Source of the DNA: Fratercula arctica
Lineage: Eukaryota > Chordata > Aves > Charadriiformes > Alcidae
DNA length: 64,000 nt
Assembly (NCBI GenBank): GCA_947846985.1
Contig: CANTUZ010000020.1
Location: 7,413,459-7,477,458, forward strand
Direction of reading: 5' to 3'
The notes under the pieces are model-generated. The model did not search any database and was not told the DNA's origin. It was given only the letters and a program-made list of their open reading frames with translations. Of this stretch, positions 57,301 through 64,000 are shown piece after piece (position 1 is the stretch's first letter; the number at the start of each line of letters is the position of its first letter). The position numbers and the translations under genes were made by a program.

Positions 57301-60300
57301 ACTTGCCTCGTGGTTGATCCTTTGTCTGTCTCCCACCGCACTTGCAGGTGAGACGCTCAAAAGGCAGCAGAGCCGCAGCTCCCAGCACGCTCCCAGCAAT
57401 GCCCCGGGGTGCTGGCAGCCAACACGTATACCTCAGCATCCTTAGACAGGCTGTACTGACACAGGAACACAACGGCCGCTCTCTGCACCCTGCCAGGGCA
57501 GCTGCTGGCCTGGGAGCTGCCCGGGAGCTGCCCAAGATGCCGCACGCAGAGCGTATTCCCCGCGGTGCCCAGGCACTGAGCTCCCGCACCGAGTCCCACC
57601 TGTGGCACAAGAGCGGGGCATGCAGAGCTGCACACGCGTGTTGGCCCTCACAGCTCTTTTAGAAAGTTATGAACACACTGCGGCTTTCAGCCACAGGGTG
57701 AGGACATCTCGGATTCCAGTTTCAGAAATAGCAACATGAAGTGACAAAGACAACGACTGACTTGGTGTCCAGCTGCAAAGCAGTTCAATCATTTGTTTGC
57801 CTCAGAACCAGCCAGGTCCTCCTGGGAGGACAGTGGAGGAGCAGACAGCTATTATGTAGAGGTTAATGTCATTGCTTCTGTACTCAGCGATCAATGTGAG
57901 AAGGTGTCTTCTCCTGCCAGCTCCCTGTAACACTGAAAGTGGCTGGGACTTCTCCTTCTCCAATGCTTGGATTCACTTTCAGAGGGAATTCAACAGCACT
58001 ACTTAAAAACCCACATCAAGCTCTAGAAAGGTTGCCAGCAACACATCAGACAATGCTCTCAGTACAAGTCCAGTAAAGCCCAGTACCACCGATGCGTTAG
58101 TAGTGGCTCTCCAGAGCTCTTTCTTACTGTTATCATATGCACGTGGCAGACAACCAGAACCTGAGACCCTTCATGTGTCAATGGGAGAACAGATAGGGAA
58201 CGTGCTGAAGCCCTCAGTTGTTTTTTAGCAAACCTGGTACGAGTGAGACTCGCTGTGGGTGAGATAAGGGCACCTCACTACGGAAGGGGATGAATCCCAA
58301 CCCATCCTACCCTGAGGCCACTCACCACACACTCCATACGTGTCCTCCACACACACAGGTACCACACACCACACTGCAGCACCACGCTGCAGGGCAGGGA
58401 TGACCCCCCAAAGCAGATACTCACCGTCGTCGCGTACTGAATGTCCTTCCAGATGGAAGTCTCCCGGGAAAGGTCTGAGGCCTCAAACAGGTTCTCCAAG
58501 ATAACTTCTCCTATCATGTCATGTCTGGAGAACCTGTCAAAGTCAAAGACACTCAGGTGGAGCTTCCTGCTCGCCAGCTCCTCATGAGGCACAGGGAAGT
58601 GGAAGGACTCATCAAAGGTGGGATTCAGAGTCTTCCTGTGGACTCGTGTCTGGAACTTGCGCTTTCTGTCGGGCAGGAGGTAGATCTTCACATAGGGATC
58701 TGAGCTGCCGCAGAAATCTTTGGCTGGCAAGTCAAAAGCCCTGAGAATTCGGACAGTCAGTGTCTCATTCTCGTAGTCGTACTTGAGAGTGAAGTTAATT
58801 TTCCCACAGGTCTTTGCTGCCTCTTTTTTTGGGTCCTCAGAGTCAACAGATTTTTGCTTATAGAGTTCGGGCTTAATGCGACCAATGCTGGTTGGCTGCT
58901 CAGCCACAGCCGGTGGGTCCATACCGTAGTCCATGCTGGATACATGCATTTGCCGAGGAAGGTGCCTTTTGAAGGAGATGTGCCTGCAGGAGGAACACAC
59001 AAGAGCTGTATGGTTTTCCAAGGGCATTTCTCTCCTTTTTCTCACCTGGATCACTAACGCTAGGGAAGCAGGGAGAGCACAAGAACAAGTGCAATAGGTG
59101 CTGCTGACCTCTGTGCAGAAACCACATACGTTATGGAAATGAACACTGAAGGGAACACCTCCAGTGGTCAAAGGAACTGATCCAGCAAAATTCCTAACTT
59201 TTGGAGTATTCACAGCAAGCTTCATTTTTTCACTCACTACACAAGTAACAGCTCACAGCTAAATATATGAGACCCAACAACCCCGTAACAAGCCATAGAC
59301 AAAAGAGTGTGACGACTCTTTCCCACCCTCAGTCTTTACAATTCCAAGATACTGGCACTAAGTTTCCCTCAGGCAAAAAAAAAAAAACAACAACAAAACA
59401 CTTTTAAAGCGAGAGAACCACGACTGGCTCAGAAAGTTAGGTTTTGTTCTGGGTATTGCTGCTTCCAAACTTCTCCAACAGACTCTCATCGGGAACTGTA
59501 AGATAACTCTTGACATGGCCAAACGCACAGCCTCATCTGGAAGCTGCCTCTTGCCTTGAGCTCCCCTTCAGTACAAGGGAAACTGTATGTAAGCAAAACT
59601 TTATCTAAGCAAAGCATAAAAGCTTTCTGTGGACTCATGGCATTATTTCAGATTATCTGGTGTTTACAAGAGCAGTATATGGAGTTATTTAACCATAGTA
59701 AGAACTTGCACAGCCAGAGCATTAGTTTTCGGTGGTACGTGGTGCTTGGAGACCTCACTTCTCCTTGGCAGGTTCCTCAAAGGCATTCTGGGCTGGGCTG
59801 TGACTCAGAGATCCCAAACTGCTGAGGCTGTTCCCCAGCATCCCCAGGTCTGGCTGCCTGCCTGTGGCTCATGCTGGGCTCCTTCGCTTGAGAAAGTGCG
59901 TTTGAAACCTTCCCACATACAACCAAGTCCCACTTTATTTGTCCTAATTCAGACAGGCTGAGCTTTTGTTTCCTCCTCCACTGGAAAAGTGTAATAAAAG
60001 CAGAATGAGCATGTGCGTAACAGAGAGGCAATCAGCTGTCCAAAAAGCAGTGCAGTTAAATAAAAGAGTATGTGGCACCGTATTGATTTTAATGACATCT
60101 TCTTCAAATAGAAGGCTGTGAACGGTGCTTTAATAATTCTGCAATACTGCAGCCAATTTCTGAGCAATGTCTGTTTTCGCAGTCGCATTCTCACACACAT
60201 CGTGGGCACGGCCAACAAAGCGAGCAGAAGTGCTGGGGCTCAGCCAGGACCCCCCTCGCACTTTCCTGTCCTAGTTTCACGGCCTTCTGTGTCAAGGAAG

Positions 60301-61188
60301 GGTACTGTATTTCTCAATATTCTTGCTGAGAAGGTGTTCCAAGGTTCATACAGCCTTATCCTGATTTACTGAGCGTGATGTTGACATCTCTGATCCTGGC
60401 TGAGACAAGCACTGAGCGCAGCTGGTTCTAAGGTTGTGCAGTGAGCAATATGTCAGTTCTGTTTATCTAATTGTTTCTGCTATGAGACACAACAATAAGA
60501 GAGAGAAAAAAGGTCTAATTCTGTCTGACAGCATACCATCATTGATACTTCAGCCTGCCTCTCATGTTGGAACAAAATTAAAGTGGCCAAAGCACACTGA
60601 CGGCTTGACACAATGAGGTCAAGTCACAGTAACGGGGCTTGAATCCTTGATTTTTTTTAAAGGACCCACGGTAAACCAGTCTTAACACATCAATTGGCTA
60701 ATGACCAATCTTTGGAAAGTAATCGAGCATGTAGGTGGGGGCGCTTTCTTTAGCCTCCTTGAACATATCCGAAGCTCAGGCTCCATTAAAGGCATCTCCG
60801 CCCTGCCCACTGCCCCAGCACAGCATCCCCGTGGCACCGCATCCCACTCACCTGGTGGAAGATGCGGGCTCCGTCGTCTGCCGCTGGATCCGCGTGCGCC
60901 GCATGATGTGGTCTTTCATGGACATCTGGACCTCTGCTGGGATGTCCGGCGATGTGTGGCTGATCTTCACTGCTGCCTCCAGGAAACTTACGGCACCTGT
61001 GTCCTTGAGCTTGTCTGCCATGTTCTCCTTATTGCAGTCTGCCTCGCTCGGCAAGACGGCCAGGTTAGAAGAAATGGCCTTGTTCCTCCAGGGAACCCAG
61101 CACAGCTTCCAAAAGAGAAACAGAAAAACTGCCACCAGGGCCAGGCCACACACAATAACTATCACTGCAAGGAGGCTGACGGAGAGCT
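45233..61188 (-). CDS. SYT6: SYT6, synaptotagmin 6 (spliced, 5' partial)
   Basis: Membrane-anchored Ca2+/phospholipid-binding protein of the SYT3/5/6/10 group, acting in regulated exocytosis (SYT6 is known in the sperm acrosome reaction). Minus-strand coding exons in transcript order: 61188-60852, 58983-58425, 53201-53081, 51533-51362, 50719-50590 (or -50569) and 45304-45233, all in phase. The window gives 462 residues. The N-terminal exon with luminal cysteines lies beyond 64,000. Window residues: transmembrane helix about 5-29; basic linker; C2A from about 172 with [11 protein letters not shown] and [10 protein letters not shown] calcium ligands; C2B with MDITGYSDPYVK, the KKKK polybasic stretch and MDYDRVGHNE, then the WHPL docking-type motif. 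SYT6 is chosen because of [36 protein letters not shown] and synteny. The C-terminal exon is discussed separately. Confidence 0.93.
45305..50568 (-). other. SYT6: SYT6 last intron (5.2 kb)
   Basis: The intron lies between the C2B exon and the tail exon. It contains an A-rich run (50,308-50,325), a GA-rich simple repeat (48,090-48,121) and a T-rich tract (48,480-48,500). I searched for an exon encoding a GNPRL-type end and did not find one. Confidence 0.75.
48090..48121 (+). repeat. GAA/GAT trinucleotide-like simple repeat
   Basis: GAAGATGAAAAAGATGAAGA-type sequence, about 32 nt, gives an acidic run in the chance frame across it. Not considered coding. Confidence 0.75.
50569..50719 (-). CDS. 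SYT6: SYT6 C2B final exon, with two nested donors
   Basis: The acceptor ttgttcttcag precedes the end of Arg, then [10 protein letters not shown] to the WHPL motif. Two donors are usable: GAG|gtaaag after base 50,590 (ends HPLVE, 43 codons) and GAG|gtgtgt after base 50,569 (ends VKKSFKE, 50 codons). Both are phase 0. The seven residues between them match those I recall in mammalian SYT6. Read-through past the second donor would add VCGVILSF and stop. Confidence 0.9.
51362..51533 (-). CDS. SYT6: SYT6 C2B exon with polybasic region
   Basis: The 172 nt complete Asp and encode [10 protein letters not shown] to SVMDYD plus two bases. It includes [15 protein letters not shown], the C2B polybasic strand, and the DYD calcium-ligand pair. 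Acceptor cctctacag, donor gtaggt. Confidence 0.95.
51534..53080 (-). other. SYT6: SYT6 intron
   Basis: A 1.5 kb intron between the C2B exons. No other feature recognised. Confidence 0.88.
53081..53201 (-). CDS. SYT6: SYT6 exon, C2A-C2B linker and start of C2B
   Basis: Forty codons, [10 protein letters not shown] to MDITGYS, plus one base of Asp. [17 protein letters not shown] is typical of the first C2B strands. Acceptor tttattaaag, donor gtaggt. Confidence 0.95.
53202..58424 (-). other. SYT6: SYT6 intron (5.2 kb)
   Basis: A mostly AT-rich intron with no coding exon, RNA gene or mobile element recognised. A G-rich run near 56,723-56,740 is low complexity. Confidence 0.85.
58425..58983 (-). 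CDS. SYT6: SYT6 exon with linker and C2A domain
   Basis: The 559 nt complete Arg and encode [10 protein letters not shown] through the whole C2A domain to DIQYATT. The calcium-ligand aspartates lie in [10 protein letters not shown] and [10 protein letters not shown]. Acceptor tcctcctgcag, donor gtgagt. Confidence 0.96.
58984..60851 (-). other. SYT6: SYT6 intron
   Basis: A 1.9 kb intron between the transmembrane and C2A exons, donor gtgagt. Nothing further recognised. Confidence 0.88.
60852..61188 (-). CDS. SYT6: SYT6 transmembrane exon
   Basis: Acceptor cttccctgtag. The 337 nt encode [10 protein letters not shown], the helix through [11 protein letters not shown], then PWRNK and the cytosolic linker with MADKLKD and [16 protein letters not shown], ending TEPASST plus two bases of Arg. 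The start is phase-split, so an upstream coding exon is required; no match to it was found before 64,000. The stretch just after the helix ([14 protein letters not shown]) has diverged from mammals. Confidence 0.94.
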
Positions 61189-64000
61189 CTACAGGGAAGA
61201 GAAGGCAACAGCGACAGGGAGAGGGGAGGAAAGGGAAAGGAGAAAAGAGAAGAAAGATGGTGAGAAAGCCATAAGTAAAGGGAAGGAATGGTCCAAACTG
61301 ACTGATATCACAACTAATGGAGAGCTCTCAGCAAGCTCTCCAAGCAAGAGTCAAACTGAAGGGAGCATCCCCTGACAGATTTGGGACCGATCCTGCCCCA
61401 GACACATCTGGGGAGAAATGGGCATCTCCAAATGTCCAGAGACATGAAGTTCTATACCATGATGCTTAGATTGGCTATAAAATATCATTCTTCGTTTGTT
61501 TTGTGGCGTTGGCAAACTCCTGAGCCTGAAACCAAGAAGAATAGAACGATAGAAACCAGCTCCAGTGCTGTAGCGGCAGAAACTGCCCTTTTCCCTCATA
61601 CCACAGGTGTTCAGACACTATATTAAAAAAAAATAAAAATGTCTCTACCATGATCCTGGAAGCAGACTGCTGTTGTACTATCAATGCTCACATCTTGTCC
61701 ACATGTGCCCATAGGGAATAAAAAGCAAATACCAATACAACAACAAAAAAATAAAATCACAAGCTGCTGTTGCAGTGGAACCAGAGAAGGAAGCTGTACA
61801 GAAAGTATTACACATTCTTCCTTACTCTGAATAGCACAGAAGTTGTCTATGTTCCTTGACTCTCTGAGTCACTTTTACCTCATATGTTCTGTATTTCAGC
61901 ATTTCAGTCTTTTTCTGGAGCAGAAAGAGCTTCCATACCTATGGCTGAAGAATCAGGAAAAAAGGAAGCTATACATAGATATATACATATGATCTAGGCT
62001 GTGACATGATTCACAGCACTTCAAAAAGAGAAAACACTGGCTATTTTTAGTTCCTTTCTTACAGTGTATTAATTCCCAGATTCCCATCCCACCCAAACCA
62101 AAATTCCAGCCAGTCCCTGAGGATGAAGGCAGGTTTCGCACTGGCGTTACATCTGCCGCGTGGGGACTGCGGGCGGTTCTGTCACAGATTGCCACGAGGT
62201 CAAGGACAATTCCTTGGTTGCCCGCTGTGTTATTTGTAGTCACTTGTAAAGCTATACCCCCTATATTACCTAAGTGCAAGTCAGGACAGAAAGACAGGCA
62301 AAAAACCATCAAACACTCCAGAAGTTTGTACAGAATAACCACCACCTCTCACTTGCCTCTGTCTATGCATATGCTTGGAGTAGAAACATTTTGTATTGAT
62401 GTGAAACAGAAAGCAGGTACTTAACTCTCTACCTGAGGCACGTGCGTTTCCGAACTGGCTCTTAGTGAGTATAACAAGCCTCTCGTACCATTAAACGAGG
62501 GGAGGCAGGACCAGGTGTAGCTGTGAGCCCGCGGTGGGTGGAAGGGGATCCGCTGCCGTGGCCGCTCTCCCTGGTGGCGCGGGGCTGGTTCCCAGGCCAG
62601 AACCAAGCCCCTGTCCCGGAGCGGAGTTGGGATGGGATGGGGGGGTGCGGGACAGGACCCTGCGCCCACAACCGAGAGCTGGCACTGCGCAGGGGATGCG
62701 GCAGCACCCTGGGAAGGGACCCGGGTCCGTTCCCCCTCCGCAGGGTCTGCCCGGCCTCCCCCAGCACAGCCGCCCTGTTGGGTGCTGGTTAATGCTGGAG
62801 TCCGCGGCCGCAGATACAAACATTTCAGTTTTGTTCATGTGAGCTCACAGCACCTCTTCAGACCATCTCTAAATGTATTAAGGCAAACAACTTCTCACCT
62901 CCAGGAGCTCTAAGAAATGCTAGAGTCACTCAAAAACTGCATCTCCCACAAAATCCACTCTTACCAGGCAGTTTAGCTCTTAGAGGATAAACTGGGAAAC
63001 TCACATCTGCACTTCATCATAGCTGCTATAAATGTGATCCCTGACATAAGCTTTACCTTAAATAGAAGCCATAAGAAGATCTTCTGTTTCCTTTGGTCAT
63101 ATAGTTTAGTTTTGTACAGCTATAAGAAGACATTTAATGTATAAGGCTGAGAAAATCTATGAAATATGAGGAAAGAATAAATTTTTATCTTGACAAAATA
63201 GCTGAAATGAAAAATTATTTTTTAAAAAGTAATTAAAAAACCCCAACCACCATTGATGAACCGTAACAGGAAGCTATTCAGGAGCCCATTTATATCATCA
63301 AATTTTGCTAACATGCTATCTGGGAATACAACAGCTACTATATATTTAGGATTTTTCACATCAGTTCTTGTAAGTGAAATCTCAAGGAAGCATCAGACAC
63401 AAAATGCGACATCTACACGGGAACAGGGCAGTTTCTACTGAACACCTGGGAAACCATCTGTTGTTCCTGATATCCCAGAGGAAATGCACTGTTTTTCCAC
63501 AAAATTACCTAGCTTAGCAAATTCACTAAGAGCTTGAGGCAAAGCTTCCTGACTGCCCACGGGTCCTTTGATTTGAAAGGAAGGGCTGGAAGCTGCCAGC
63601 AGGTGCAGACAGAAAGAATAAATGCCATCCAGAAGTTTTTGCAACTTTTCCTCTCCCTCACCAGCCTTCTGTATGGGTCAGACTGCACCATTTATTTTCT
63701 GCTGTAACTCCAAGGTGGAAATACAGATCACTACTGGGGCTGATAAATAGGTCCCACCTTATTCAATAATAAATAGGATTGTACAAGTCAGCAGTGGAGC
63801 TTCCTTAGAGATTTGGCTAAATGTATTCTCACCAAAGCAGAGGGCGCAAAGGTACCACTTTCCTGTACTTTGAGTTAAGTCTTGGAATTGTGCCCAGGAA
63901 ATTCAGCGTCAAGCAGTTTCATAAGAAAATTTAAGAACCTGGACTTTTTGCAAATATGTCTGTGTTGTTACAAAGCAAATAGTTGCAATGCAGAATCTAC
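61189..64000 (-). other. SYT6: SYT6 intron 1 (partial, runs off window)
   Basis: No exon fitting the SYT6 N-terminus was found on the minus strand. Position 62,500-62,830 is a GC/CpG-rich patch; the rest is AT-rich. The first exon is inferred to be outside the window. Confidence 0.75.

Noticed and set aside
60701..61375. 224-codon plus-strand frame
   Set aside because: It is antisense to the SYT6 transmembrane exon, whose minus-strand protein is clearly conserved.
62421..62838. Minus-strand GC-rich frames as SYT6 first coding exon
   Set aside because: None resembles the expected Cys-containing N-terminus, and none has a donor in the right phase that I could see.

Overview
This is vertebrate nuclear DNA, most likely from a bird. 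The genes are split by GT-AG introns, most of them short. Gene-poor DNA alternates between GC-rich and AT-rich blocks. The order HIPK1, OLFML3, SYT6 matches the block on human 1p13, which in birds lies on a microchromosome (chicken chromosome 26, from memory). The species cannot be told from the sequence.

Layout. Positions 1 to about 25,140 (+ strand) hold HIPK1, a nuclear homeodomain-interacting protein kinase. The window opens inside its first large coding exon. Fifteen coding exons run to a stop at 21,026-21,028, followed by a 3' UTR of about 4.1 kb. All exon phases join, giving 1,206 residues in the window; six more N-terminal residues are expected upstream. Positions 25,140-27,305 are GC-rich upstream DNA with no convincing gene. 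OLFML3 (+) follows at 27,306-29,412 in three coding exons, with a poly(A) signal at 29,672. From about 29.7 to 43.7 kb lies a gene-free interval between the convergent 3' ends of OLFML3 and SYT6. It has CpG-rich patches and AT-rich blocks that look like candidate regulatory elements, plus a probable ancient SINE fossil. SYT6 (- strand) fills 43.7 kb to the window end. The transmembrane exon, both C2 domains and a C-terminal exon are present; the first coding exon lies beyond 64,000.

The three genes do not form a pathway. HIPK1 is a nuclear kinase, OLFML3 a secreted olfactomedin-domain matrix factor, and SYT6 a membrane-anchored C2-domain exocytosis protein. They are neighbours by conserved synteny.

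The most informative result is at the 3' end of SYT6. The last C2B exon has two nested in-frame donors 21 nt apart. A separate 23-residue C-terminal exon at 45,233-45,304 has an excellent acceptor and resembles the tail of another synaptotagmin of the SYT3/6/10 group. No wholly new biological system was found.
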